NCBI RefSeq assembly: GCF_000219625.1
Contig: NC_018216.1
Location: forward strand, 2,232,001-2,296,000
Source of the DNA: Zymoseptoria tritici IPO323
Lineage: Eukaryota > Ascomycota > Dothideomycetes > Mycosphaerellales > Mycosphaerellaceae
Direction of reading: 5' to 3'
Length of the DNA: 64,000 nt
The notes beneath the pieces are model-generated. The model ran no database searches. It saw nothing but the letters and a program-made list of their open reading frames with translations, and had not been told where the DNA came from. Shown piece after piece: positions 10,632-21,523 of the stretch (position 1 is the stretch's first letter; each line of letters opens with the position of its first letter). The position numbers were made by a program, and so were the translations under genes.

Positions 10632-11977
10632 TGGAGCACAGTGAGCTATAGACAGCAGCAGAACACACGCTTTTGGTCAATTCAGCTGGAGCAGTGAGGT
10701 TTCGGCAAGATCTTGGTTGGACTGATGTCTGTGTTCGCGCCCATGCAATCCTTCTGAAGGCCGCCGTGGGAGATATGGGCGCGGCTCCATCGCGGGCATT
10801 TGACGTACGTCTGTCTGCAGACCATCTGCAGTATGCAGCCTCCGCTCATAGCGCTATATCTGTGGTGACCAGGTCTCGTGGATGCTCATTGGTGCTGAGG
10901 CTGGCTGCGGCTAGAAGCGTGGGCGCTTGCACGAAGCTGAGAGATCCCGCTCTTGACCTTTTTTTACTGTACTGCGACACAGCTCATGATGATGAGTAGC
11001 ACACGGGCTGTGCTCGACTGGATCGAACATTCTGATCAGATTTCGTGTGCTGACGATTGTGTGTAGAATGTGATGTTGGTATGTCGGTGAAGTCGGACGA
11101 TGAAACGTCGCAAGACCTTTCAGCCCACATCATCTGACAACAGGACAAAAGACGAAGCGCCTGCTAGACATCATCAACACCGCAACATAGCAGCGCAGCG
11201 ACGTATGAATGGAGTCTGGCTCCGAGCCCATGAGGTGCAGTCACGATGATCTAACAGCAGCATGAACCGCAATGGCAGAGCACTGGGCAGAATTTCGACC
11301 GCCGCCAGATGCAAAGGGCAAAGTGGGATCAAGAGTCGTCGGTCTCGATCCGAGCCTATGCTGCAGGATGGACGACGGCACATCGAGGAGGACATACGGC
11401 CAATGATCTCGTTAGCTCCGAGGACATGCAATGGTGCATGAAGACAAGTGAGCGATTCGACATCGTCACCGTCAGCACGACTTTGATATACCAACGAGTC
11501 TAGGATCTTTGGCCAAAGCATTGCCGTTCCAGTTGAAGGGAAACGGCAGGAGAGTTTGCCGTGTAGAGAACGCGAGAGAGGCACCTCAAAGCCAAACCTT
11601 GACATTTACAACAAAGGTAATGTGAGTTCTCGTAATGCCCACGCAGAGACGAACAATCAAGACCTCGCCCAGGCTTAGCTGCAGTTTCAAGGTGCTGGTT
11701 GTGGATCCGAAGCATGCCTTCCACCATCGGCAGAAGAGTGATTCGAAGAAAGGACTGCGTGCTACGCTCCTACTGGCGAGTTGTTGTCGACCCTTCCAAC
11801 TAATTGCACGTGGCCTATCGAAACAGGAGCAGTCGCAAGTCAGCTATCGTCGACCGCGAGCAGCTTTCGAATTTCGAAATGCCATTTTGCCAGTCCAAAG
11901 CAAGCTCTTCTCCATTCGTACCGCCAGGACTTTCACTACCACAGTATCGCTAATACAGCAGAACTTTCACCGACACG
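10632..11977. other. gene-free stretch
   Basis: About 1.3 kb with only short overlapping frames on both strands. It contains the upstream regions of the CorA-like gene and of the gene at 11978. No RNA gene or repeat was recognised. Confidence 0.3.
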
Positions 11978-12976
11978 ATGCCCGATTCCGCCTTTGGAGA
12001 TGGCAGTGACAGGGGCCGCGATGACTACGAGAACCTACCAACCATCGTCAACGGAAGCAGTAACGGCGCCAGCAACGCACAATCGAGAAGCACCGGATGG
12101 ACCGCCATCAATGCTGTGAACAGCGTGAGTCCCGGTCTCAGCCTTGGACAGACGACAGCGACCACAAGACCCCACTTCTTTGCCAGTAGTCACCATAGCG
12201 AGGCCCATACCGGCATTGATGGATGCTCTGACCTACGCCCTCAGGCCGTCTCGACTTTCTTCGGATCGAACAACGCTTCTGAAGGTTCCTCTCGTTCATC
12301 ACTGTCGGATCCTCCTCGTTCGCTAGCGACTGCGTCATCATCAACGGAGCGAACCTCACCAAGCAGTACTTCTACTCCAGCATGCGCTGCACAATCGCCA
12401 ACAGAGCAGACCATAGACAACCCTCAAGTCGAGCGTCCCCCTGATACGCTTGGCGGTCAGTACCTCTGGGATGCTCGCCGCGGCTTCTGGGTGTTTTGCC
12501 GCAGAGTCCCGCCGCAAGTCTCGGGAGAAGCCTCGTCTTCTGCTCCACCAGCGCAGTACGGATCCACAAATGCGAAGAAGCTCGAGTTCATCCAAGGGGT
12601 CAACAGAGGCAACTGGTACCCTCGTTTCAAGAAACTTTCTGGAACGAGCCAGTCAACGGGACCCAGCGAGAGCTCCCAACAGGGTATCACATCGCAGCCG
12701 CCTGAGACGCCTCAGCCTGCCCGAAGCCTTCGGCTGGTATTTCAAGTGGGCACTCGTATCCCTTCAGTGGCCTCGGCATTGGAGGGGAATGTGTATACGA
12801 CGCCGGTCTCAGTTCGAAGGGAATATTCGCCGGTCAATGCCGTGTTGCCGGGTGTTGCAGCTGGTGAGAAGGCGAATGAGACGCCAGAATTGCCGCCTGG
12901 GGTTAGTCAGGCATCAGCAAGCAGCGACGATAGCGACGATGGAGCGATGGATATCGATTCGGTCTTGAAAGAATGA
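11978..12976 (+). CDS. hypothetical Ser/Thr/Pro-rich protein
   Basis: A single uninterrupted frame of 332 residues. Composition is dominated by Ser, Thr, Pro and Gln, with no signal peptide or membrane segment. The only potentially folded part is residues 155-215, around GGQYLWDARRGFWVFCRRV and RGNWYPRFKKLSG, rich in aromatic and basic residues. The tail is acidic (SSDDSDDGAMDID). I do not recognise the family. The length of the frame and its composition make it a probable gene, perhaps nuclear, but there is no direct evidence of function. Confidence 0.5.
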   Translation: MPDSAFGDGSDRGRDDYENLPTIVNGSSNGASNAQSRSTGWTAINAVNSVSPGLSLGQTTATTRPHFFASSHHSEAHTGIDGCSDLRPQAVSTFFGSNNASEGSSRSSLSDPPRSLATASSSTERTSPSSTSTPACAAQSPTEQTIDNPQVERPPDTLGGQYLWDARRGFWVFCRRVPPQVSGEASSSAPPAQYGSTNAKKLEFIQGVNRGNWYPRFKKLSGTSQSTGPSESSQQGITSQPPETPQPARSLRLVFQVGTRIPSVASALEGNVYTTPVSVRREYSPVNAVLPGVAAGEKANETPELPPGVSQASASSDDSDDGAMDIDSVLKE

Positions 12977-13441
12977 GCTAGACGTGGAGCAGGAGATGGG
13001 GGATGTGGATGGAGTCTTCGAGTGCATCGCACAGGCCCGTAATGATGCTTCGATGTGGTCCAGGCACCGGAAGTATCATGGAGAGGCTCGGAGGTAGGGG
13101 CTTGGAGGAAGCATCCTGAGGAGGAGTCAATCACTGTGGCATTTTCGCTTCTTGAAATCCGTATGGGCCACTCGTTTTGGCTGCTTTTTCTTGCTGGTCT
13201 TGCCCCGCTGTCTCGGTCAGGCAGAAATCCGTTGGTCACCTTTTGATTGTGTCTTCCATTGACCACTTAGCATGTGCAAGAGGACATGAGTGGGAGTGAA
13301 CGATACCTATGTGTTGACAATGGCGTTCGACACCAAAGTGGGGTGAGGTGGGGCAGATCGCGGCAATGTTTCGCACTCACACAACACCTTTTGTTGTTAC
13401 TTTCCAACTCATTCAAGAGCTATCCACCAGATACAGCCACA
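12977..13441. other. intergenic, promoter of the SDR gene
   Basis: No gene supported. A frame continuing upstream of the SDR start (from 13274) lacks conserved character and is treated as 5' untranslated sequence. Confidence 0.3.
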
Positions 13442-14203
13442 ATGTCGTCCTCCAAGAAGACTATCCTCCTCACCGGTGCCTCTCGTGGCATTGGCCTTGC
13501 AATCGCAAACTACCTCCTCAAGGCCGAACACAACCTCGTACTGGTATCTCGGACAGCCGAGCCTTTGCAGAAGCTCGAATCGCAATATCCACAGCAAGTC
13601 GCCGTACTCGCAAAGTCGTTGTCCGAGGCCGAAGTATCCCAATCCGCCGTCGATCTTGCTCTTTCTCGATTCTCGCGGCTTGACGGCGTTATCGTCAACC
13701 ACGGCGTGCTCGATCCAGTGCAGCGTGTTGTGGACACGTCGGATGCCGAATTCCGAGAGTCGTGGAATGTGAACTTCTTCTCGGCGGTAGCGATCGCAAG
13801 GGCGGCAGTGCCTGAGCTGAGAAAGACCAAAGGTGCCTTGATTTTGGTGTCGTCTGGTGCGGCGACGAGCGCGTATACTGGATGGGGAGCGTACGGTGGT
13901 GCGAAGGCTGCGGTGAACCACTTGGCTGCGACGCTTGGGCGGGAGGAGCCTGATGTCGTGAGCCTGGCAATACGCCCAGGTGTGGTTGATACGGACATGC
14001 AGAAGGACATTAGAGAGAAGCACAGTGGTGGCATGGATGCAGGAGATTCGAAGAAGTTTGCAGAATTGAAGAGCAGTGGTGGACTGCTGAAGCCGGAGCA
14101 GCCAGGACATGTCATGGCAAAGCTGGTTCTCAATGCGCCGAAGGGATTGAGCGGACAGTTCTTGACGTGGAATGCGGAGGAACTGAATACGTTTCAAGAG
14201 TGA
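13442..14203 (+). CDS. short-chain dehydrogenase/reductase, benzil reductase (IRC24)-like
   Basis: A single-exon gene of 253 residues starting at ATG 13442 (ACAATGTCG). Classical SDR features are present: cofactor motif TGASRGIG at residues 10-17, NHG at about 84 in place of NNAG, catalytic Ser in LVSSGAAT (about 137), and the YGGAK active-site Tyr/Lys (about 150). An early Arg after the glycine motif and SRT at the end of the second strand suggest NADPH. The sequence is close in style to yeast YIR035C/YIR036C reductases. It is cytosolic by absence of targeting signals. The exact carbonyl substrate is unknown. Confidence 0.8.
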   Translation: MSSSKKTILLTGASRGIGLAIANYLLKAEHNLVLVSRTAEPLQKLESQYPQQVAVLAKSLSEAEVSQSAVDLALSRFSRLDGVIVNHGVLDPVQRVVDTSDAEFRESWNVNFFSAVAIARAAVPELRKTKGALILVSSGAATSAYTGWGAYGGAKAAVNHLAATLGREEPDVVSLAIRPGVVDTDMQKDIREKHSGGMDAGDSKKFAELKSSGGLLKPEQPGHVMAKLVLNAPKGLSGQFLTWNAEELNTFQE

Positions 14204-15289
14204 ATGGCATTCGAGAGGCTATCGAGTGTATGGATGTGGTGCAAATGAGAATCTTGAGGTATCAATGGAAAGGCCTGGTAGCAAGTCAGTGACTGTTAAC
14301 CACGAAGGTTGCATGATGAAGAGCATGATGAAGGCGTTGCAGATCAGTTGAAAGATGAAAAGCATACATTTTGACAGCATGAGGCCGAAGCCTTCAGGCT
14401 TAGCATGGAATGTTTTGTTGCATCATGTGAGGGAGGAGAGGAAGGACGAGAGAGGGAGTTCTTACCTGCGCGGTTTTCCGGTGGAGAGATAGATACGAGT
14501 TCACGGGAAACTTACCTGTCTAGCAATGTCAGCGAAGGAACTGAAAGCTGCTGATGTGTTGTGCAAATGTGATGTTTGAGCGATTTCAGGTAATCGAACC
14601 AGTTTGTTCCGTCATGAAAGATCGGTATTTGATAGTACATGTTTTGGTCATCATTGTAGAGGTGGGTGATGTGTGTCGAAGGATGTGTCCTTACCAATTG
14701 TGCCCATGTGCGCATTGTATCGAAGCTCTTTTGACAACCAGAATCCCACCTCCATCTCGTACAGACTCTTTCATCTCGACACCCAGCGTGCGGCCCATCG
14801 GTACTACTATGAAGAAGTCAGCGACCATTCATCAAACTTCTCATGTGTGCAAGAGGTGAATTTGTGCATCGATCAGTCGGTGCTTTGGCGGCACGGTCAA
14901 TCACCACAGAAACCTTCAAGAGGCTCGTTGGTATGATAGGGGCGACAACGGATCATCATGATAGTGAGGATGGAGGAGTGAGGGGAAGTGTACATACCAT
15001 GAATGGCTTGAGCACCCGAGCGCGTGATGCGGTGTCGGGTGCGTGTGGTGTTGTCGAAGGTGAGTTGGTGGCCCAGAATTTGAGGTGAAAAAAGTTTGGG
15101 GGGTCGTTCGAGCGGAGCTGAGGCCGCTGCTTACTCAGTACCTTATGACTTCGTGCATCCATGGATTACGGAGAGATACCTTGAAGACGGACTATTGTCT
15201 ACACTCAACGATCTGGACGATCTAACATATACCAGAGTTACCCAAACGTTTGAAACTACTTTGAGCTATCATCTCATACAAGCGAGAAG
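14204..15289. other. gene-free stretch
   Basis: About 1.1 kb without a supported gene. A short hairpin is visible near 15017-15043, where GCACCCGA pairs with TCGGGTGC. The stretch ends in the NC2-beta promoter. Confidence 0.3.
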
Positions 15290-15958
15290 ATGTCGGACAA
15301 GGAATTTGGAGGTGAGCTTTATCCCGCGCATGTGCGCCATGTTCGTGAATTGCCTATTCACCAGTGAATGCTGACCTCTTCTTCCTCGCAGGAAATGACG
15401 ATTTATCTCTTCCAAAAGGTACGAATTTGCTCTATTCGACGCTGCCTGAACAATCCTCACCATCCGCCCGCAAACATGGCTAACCTGCCCGCAGCGACCG
15501 TACAAAAGATCATCAACGAAGTACTCGCGACGAACCCCTCACTCAACACGGATGGACAACAAGGTGGTATGGCGTTCGCCAAGGAGACCCGCGATGTCCT
15601 GATCGATTGCTGCGTCGAGTTCATCACCATGCTCTCCTCCGAAGCCAACGAGATCGCCGAGAAGGATGCGAAGAAGACAATTGCTTGTGAGCACATCACG
15701 AAGGCGTTGCAAGAGTTGGACTTTGGGGAATATGTGCCGGAGTTGTTGAAGCAGGCGGACAGTTTTAAGAGCGCTGCTGCAGTATGTTGGGAGATGTTCT
15801 TGAAATGAGGTAGATATGTGCTGACAATGCTACAGCATCGCGAGAAGAAGCAGACGAAGATCGAGCAGAGTGGAATGACCAGCGACGAGCTCATCCGCGC
15901 ACAGGAGGAGCTATTCAAGTCGGCCGGCGAGAAGTACAACGCTGCACCGCAAGGATGA
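15290..15958 (+). CDS. NC2-beta (Dr1) histone-fold transcription repressor subunit
   Basis: Four exons, 15290-15311, 15392-15418, 15495-15781 and 15836-15958, encode 152 residues. The first two exons are tiny (22 and 27 nt). Joined they give MSDKEFGGNDDLSLPKATV, the invariant Dr1 start. The histone-fold follows: KIINEVL, a long central helix with DCCVEFITMLSSEANEIAEK, then ITKALQELDFGEYVPEL. The last exon adds the basic HREKKQTKIEQSGMT segment typical of NC2-beta. With NC2-alpha it binds TBP on DNA and blocks TFIIA/TFIIB recruitment in the nucleus. Every splice site has a clear GT donor and CAG acceptor. Confidence 0.93.
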
Positions 15959-16764
15959 ATGCTGGATGTCTGGAACTGACGATAAGACTTCTCGCATGCG
16001 CGCGAGACCGGGACTTCAACAACTTGCCGGCAGAGCTGTCGATTTGAGACGCGCTTGACAGGAAATACGGGCACGTACTTTGCTTTGAGTGCGTGAGATG
16101 ACTTCGCAGCAATCCAACGACAATCGTGGTCGACACAGCATGTGTTTGTTTGGCATCGTTGCAGCATCTGGAGCTAGATGCAGCTGCTTAAGGGCAGGTA
16201 CAAAATACCACGCGGACCAATATGCACAGACAGGTGGCTGCGAACTGATAGTGGCAAAGACAGGCCACACGCTCGGCCTCGCTGCAGTGGCTATCCGCGG
16301 CGATGCGTACATGCACAAACCATCGTGCTGGTGTCGAACGGGTGATCTGCTACCTTGCAGCCAGGCATTGGAATCGAGAAGCCGAGAGACGAGCCAACAG
16401 CAGTATATTGAGCCGGTGAAACGGCTATAGATCAATACCAGACCATCGTTCGTGGAGCAGTGCAGTTAATACAAATTCTGACCAAACCCATGAGCCATTC
16501 TCATTCCGAACTCTTCCTTCGTCGCCGCGGCTCTTCGTTTCTGTCCTGAGCTCTCTCTCTGTTATCTCTTATCGACGGAACATCTCACGGTTCGGGCCGA
16601 GATGTGACCTCATGAGCTCTGTCGACAGTGCTACTAGTAAGGCGCCTCGTGATCGAACTCAGCTACTTTCTAGAACACTGTCGTAGAGGTGTCAGGCGGC
16701 AACAATACCTATGCAATTATGCGTGACTTCTCCTTCGTTCTTGCGTCAACAACACATACTCACC
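15959..16764. other. intergenic between NC2-beta and ATG15
   Basis: No gene supported. Several small frames overlap without motifs. A TTCGATC sequence near 16654 (minus strand) was tested as a tRNA T loop and does not pair. Confidence 0.3.
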
Positions 16765-18845
16765 ATGTGGAGCGGTAGCATACTGCTGACTTGCCTGTTG
16801 GCGTTCGTCGGAAATGCTCAGGCAGCAAGATCATGGCAGCAACGGCGGGCGGAGGCGAACCCTTATATCATACTGCCACCTGGAATAGGACAGGATGTTG
16901 GAAATGGGAAGGCTCCAGTAGGCTTCGGGGAGAAGGAGTTTGTAAGACAGATGGTTACTGGAAGTCGGAGAGCGACTCACTGACTTGGTATACCACAGAC
17001 TCTCCGCCATATCTACCACCACGGCTCCCACGAGTACCCCGAACTACATCGATATATCGACGTCCCCAAAGATGCGAAACTTCAGATCTCGACGGACTAC
17101 GGAGCGACCTTCGAAGCGGCACCGCAGAAATTGGAGGCGAGTGCGGCATCACTGCAGATTGAGCGGCTAAGGAAGAGGAAGCAGTCGGATATTGACAACC
17201 TGCTTGAGCATGCATATATACACGGCGTACCAGCCGATGTTCCTTCATCAGCATGGACAACGGATCACGTCGCGGGACCAAACATTACGGACAAGAAAAC
17301 GATCATTACCTTTGCGAAGATGGCTTTAAACGCCTACTACACAAGTCCTGAGGATTCCGAGTGGCGAGATGTCAAGGGTGGCTTCAACTACACGGAGGAT
17401 TTTGGCTGGCAGCAGGATGGTCTTCGTGGACATATCTTTGCGGATGAGAAGAACGCTACGGTTGTGATAGGATTGAAGGGTACGTTGGTGTGTTCTCGAG
17501 GAATGATGACAAGACTGACACCTCCACAGGAACATCGCCAGCAATCTTTGATGGCGCTGACACGACTGGTAATGACAAGCTGAACGACAACCTTTTCGGA
17601 TCCTGCTGTTGCGGACAAGGCGGCCAGATACTCTGGAAGCAGGTCTGCGACTGTATGACTGGGACATATTCATGCAACAACACCTGCCTGGTCAAGTCGC
17701 TACGGCAGAAGAGTCACTACTACTGGGCGGTACGAGACCTCTACCATAATGTGACGGAGAGGTATCCCAACTCGGATGTATGGTTGTCGGGTCATTCACT
17801 TGGAGGGGTGGTCAGCTCTCTGCTTGGACTGACATATGGTCTGCCGACGCTGACTTTTGAGGCCTTCCCGGATGCGTTGGCGGCTTCACGACTTGGTCTT
17901 CCCGCTCCACCTGGCTACAAGATCGGGGCTCATCAGTCGAGGTCCAGCTTGGGTATTTACCACTTTGGCCACACCGCCGATCCGATCTACATGGGGACTT
18001 GCAATGCGGCGTCATCGTTCTGTACGATTGCAGGCTATGCTTTTCAAGGAGTTTGTCATACGGGCCAGACTTGTATATACGATACAGTCGGTGACCTGGG
18101 ATGGCGAGTGGGTATTGGCACGCACAAGATCAACAATGTCATCAGGGATGTGCTGGAGAAGTATGATACGGTCCCCAGTTGTGACACGGATACGGAGTGT
18201 CAGGATTGCTTCAATTGGAAGTTTTACGAAAGCAACGGGACGGAGACCACGACTACGACGACTTCGAAGAGCAGTACTGCGACGTCGAGGACGAGAACGG
18301 AGACGTGTAAGACGCCAGGATTCTGGGGCTGTCTTGACGAGAGTACCACGACTACTGCGACCACAACTTCGTCCAGCTCTACATCTTCGACGTCGACGTC
18401 GACCTGTAAGACGCCGGGCTGGTTCGGTTGCAGAGACCCTATTACTGCAACTGCAACTTCCACGAACACAATCACCACTACGAGCGCCGAACCAGGCCAT
18501 ACTACTGTCGTTGTAACCACAACGGCCACTTCCACCTCAACCAGTACCTGCAAACATCCTGGGTTCTTTGGCTGTAACGACCGCAATTACGACCCGACGC
18601 CCACCACCTCGTCGGTTCCCAAGTCGACACACACTGCTACCGCAACGGATGAGTGCACTTCGAGAGAATTCTTCGGTCTGATTTGTGTCGACCCTTCCCC
18701 GACTACGAGTTCCGGAGCAGAACCGAGCGCGACTAAGCGTCCGAGCGTAAGGAGGAAAGTGTGCGCTGCTAGATCGTGGCTGGGGTGGTGCCGGGAATGG
18801 AGATGGGAGGAGGAATCTGAGGCTAGGAAGGCGGACTTGAGATGA
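16765..18845 (+). CDS. ATG15: ATG15 vacuolar lipase with an unusual cysteine-repeat tail
   Basis: Three exons, 16765-16941, 16999-17479 and 17530-18845, encode 657 residues. An N-terminal hydrophobic segment ([16 protein letters not shown]) anchors this type II protein, which reaches the vacuole by the MVB route and breaks down autophagic and Cvt bodies. Landmarks are [20 protein letters not shown], the Cys-rich SCCCGQGG region, and the lipase nucleophile elbow GHSLGG with catalytic serine. The core ends near [11 protein letters not shown]. After it comes about 200 residues of Thr/Ser-rich spacer carrying [27 protein letters not shown] and two weaker copies at roughly 30-50 residue intervals. 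Such a repeat tail is not part of the yeast protein. Confidence 0.9.
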
Positions 18846-19120
18846 TTTATGATGACCGAAATTTGGTGCATCGCGATGGACGGGATGGTATCACAGTACA
18901 GAGCAGGCGTTTGAGGCGTAAGGCAAGGAAGGTGGTCGATCTGGAAAGGGTACCTGTGGAATACGATGGCAAACGATGATGGACGATTTTGAATTCTGCT
19001 ACAGCAATGCCTGTCCGTGCCGGATCAGTTCAAATGGACTGACAAGCAACCACCATGTGAGCAGGACTGACTGTCTCAAAGAAGAAGTTGCTTTGCCAGT
19101 CCCAGTCTCATTGCTTCGTT

Positions 19121-19663
19121 TTACGAACTGTTCCCGCCGATGGACGTCATAGCCTTCTTGACTCCGGACGCGATGGTTGCGAGGTAATCCTTTATCTCCG
19201 TCGGCGACATCTCCCGCGGCTCCTCGACGCTGGCGGAAGGGCTTGGGCGCACTCAAACAACGCTGCGGCCTGTTAGAGACCCTGCTTCAGAGTGCAGCAA
19301 TACTATGGAGAACATACCGTGTGCGGCAGAACGCAAGTCCTCGCTGGCCTGCAAATCGTGATCCTCGTCGCGGGCTTTCTGGGCTTGATCCATCTTGAGG
19401 ACAGCAGCCATGGTTTGCGAGAGGGCAGCACCATAGATCGTGTTTCTGGACTCCAACTGGTCGCGCTCGATTTCCTGGATGGGATCAAAGGATGTTAGTC
19501 TCGTTCGGAGGGATGCATCTATATGGGTTTCGAGCAGTTGAGTTCCAATCGTCGTGCCACTTACCATGCGCTTCATCTCTTCACGATGCGCCGTCTTTCT
19601 CGCCTCTTCAGCATGGACTTCGTCTTTCACGGGGGTTTGTTCGTTCGGCATTCCGGGAGACAT
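19121..19663 (-). CDS. hypothetical small charged protein
   Basis: Three exons, 19663-19565, 19474-19318 and 19251-19121, yield 128 residues. Donors are GTAAGT and GTATGT; the last acceptor (TTTGAG) was chosen because it alone keeps the frame into EMSPTEIKDYLATIASGVKK at the C-terminus. The protein is mostly helical and charged, with no signal peptide or membrane segment. The family is not recognised. Upstream of the chosen ATG another frame reads VAYSDKALQQLIDD, which could be part of an undetected first exon, so the N-terminus is uncertain. Confidence 0.5.
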
Positions 19664-21012
19664 GTCGGAGCGGGGTGGTAGAGTCGTCGTCGATAAGCTG
19701 CTGCAGTGCTTTGTCGGAGTATGCCACAAGGCTTTCGGTCGTAGGCGTGGCAGCGATGCTGAGCGGTTCTTCAGCGGTGATGCTGTTAACGAGACTTTAA
19801 ATAAGAGTTTACTACTGACGCTTGCTTGCGCCGTATTGATTGATTACACGACAATCATTGCTAGTATCCTTTGGTCCATTGTCATCCGTCTTCTCGATTC
19901 GTCTTGTACAATGAGAGATGGTGAGAGATGGTTCTCTATTTGCTTGCTGTGCGCTGAACCCAGTGCCTTCAAGGTGTCTCGTTGAAGTGCGTCACTAGTA
20001 CACATATCATTGCTTGCTTGATTCCTCTTCTTCAAAGTAGCCGGTCGTAGCGTAGTAAAGGTTTGTAGGTCTGGGTAAGAAAATTAAGGAGAGGGGAAAG
20101 TACATAAGGGACCATGGCTGAATGACGGCGAAATGTTCCGTTGTCGATGGTCACTAGCTAACCAGTGACAAGTCGCTTCGACCATGTGGATGTTGGTCGA
20201 GCGCTTGATACATTGCATTGCTCGACAGACTCCCACGGAACAGCGGTGGTGTTGAGGATATTGCTTTCCTGGCCTGTTCCTGGGCTTCGCGAGGGCTCTC
20301 AGGTCCCGGAACCAAAGCTACACTTGGTGGCACGATTGATGTTGGGTTCCGCCGGCAACGAGCTTCGACGAAGGGGTTGAAGGAACTTGATATTACGGGT
20401 CTCTTGGCTTGAGATGATCGAACTTCGGAACGCTACGCATTGGGTACTCTTGCAGCATGATGTTTGATCATTCCCTGGGAGCGGATCAATCGAGGCTTTC
20501 GAATGCCGTAAGACAGCCTCCCCTTACGATTTTGGGCGCTTGTATAGCTCTTGAGGCAGGTTCTGTCGCTGGTGATACGAGCAATGAATGTTCAATCCAA
20601 GAATCCAGGAACACAGGAACCTTTTTCGCAGTCATGCATGAGCCCGCTGACCAGTCCTGCAGGGACAGTCTCTGTGAATGTGTTCGTTGTTGTCGTGGCT
20701 TTGCAGCAAAGTTCACTGCCAAACGTCAGACGATAGAAATTGTGACGATCGGACTTGCATTAGACATACGCCATTCTAGCCATTGCATCCTCCGTTTTGA
20801 TCGGAATAACGTGTTGAATGGCTCAAAAGAACGAGCACTCTCGTGACTATCGTCTAGTGTCTTCGAAATATATTTGCGGCCCTGCGGTCAATATTTACGG
20901 CCGTTTAAGGTCGAAGGATCTTAAATGTTCAGAAGACAATCGTGGCTTAGATCTATTGGAACCGTAGAATTAATTATATATTTGGCTACGGCTTCCCCGA
21001 CACTACAGCTTA
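19664..21012. other. gene-free stretch upstream of tRNA-Ala
   Basis: About 1.3 kb without a supported gene. It becomes AT-rich just before the tRNA (around 20930-20985), as is common upstream of Pol III genes. Confidence 0.3.
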
Positions 21013-21208
21013 GGGCTTATGGTGCAGTGGTAGCATTCTCGCTTTGCATTCTGTGCATTTCTGTGAGCGGTCCGGTGAGTTTTCCAGTTCTACTGCAACG
21101 TTGCACAATGATCTTATGCTAACATACTCCCAGGGGTGTACGTCTTCCGATCAACGCCTACATTACGGACATTAGCTAATGATGTGTAGTCAAACCCCCG
21201 TGGGTCCA
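21013..21208 (+). tRNA. tRNA-Ala(UGC) interrupted by three introns, two of spliceosomal type
   Basis: Acceptor GGGCTTA (21013-21019) pairs with TGGGTCC (21201-21207), with A73 at 21208. The pairs include G3-U70, the alanine identity element. D arm GTGC/GCAT; anticodon stem CTCGC (21038-21042) with GTGAG (21063-21067); anticodon TGC at 21045-21047. Removed segments are 21049-21061 (13 nt, the normal intron after position 37, containing TGCA that can pair with the anticodon), 21075-21133 (59 nt, between 50 and 51; donor GTGAGT, branch GCTAAC, acceptor CCCAG) and 21138-21189 (52 nt, between 54 and 55; donor GTACGT, branch GCTAAT, acceptor GTAG). The joined T arm is CGGGG-TTCAAAC-CCCCG, fully paired. 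Mature length is 72 nt. Unspliced, the gene would look like a broken tRNA. Confidence 0.8.
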
Positions 21209-21212
21209 GTCC

Positions 21213-21216
21213 TTTT
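21213..21216 (+). terminator. Pol III T-run after tRNA-Ala
   Basis: TTTT begins five bases after the discriminator base of the reconstructed tRNA-Ala, the expected place for Pol III termination. Confidence 0.6.
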
Positions 21217-21523
21217 GGCCGTTTTACTGTTAAAATGATTTTCTTTTGTCAATACGCCTCCAGGCGACGCCAGTAACTTGTGCACCATCTACGAGCTCGA
21301 ATTCTCTGCCAAGCGAACAGCAAGCCTCTACACGGCAGCAAAGACGACCCTTGGGGCAATCTCATGAAGCAGTCACGAATTAACACCTTTTCAGCTTCAC
21401 TTTCGCCGTCCATGACCAGGATGTTCTGGGCGGAGGGACTTCTACATTCGCAAAGGCTTCTTCCAACGCTGCCCTTCGAGTCATTCCAACACGCCCAGTT
21501 TGGTCCGGGCTATGAAAGCACCG

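Noticed and set aside
16640..16670. TTCGATC flanked by ACGAG on the minus strand, a possible tRNA T arm
   Set aside because: The 5' T-stem does not pair, no acceptor partner or D arm lies within several hundred bases, and no T-run follows.
18224..18586. Valine-rich frame antisense to ATG15
   Set aside because: It is the reverse of the Thr/Ser-rich repeat tail, a compositional shadow.
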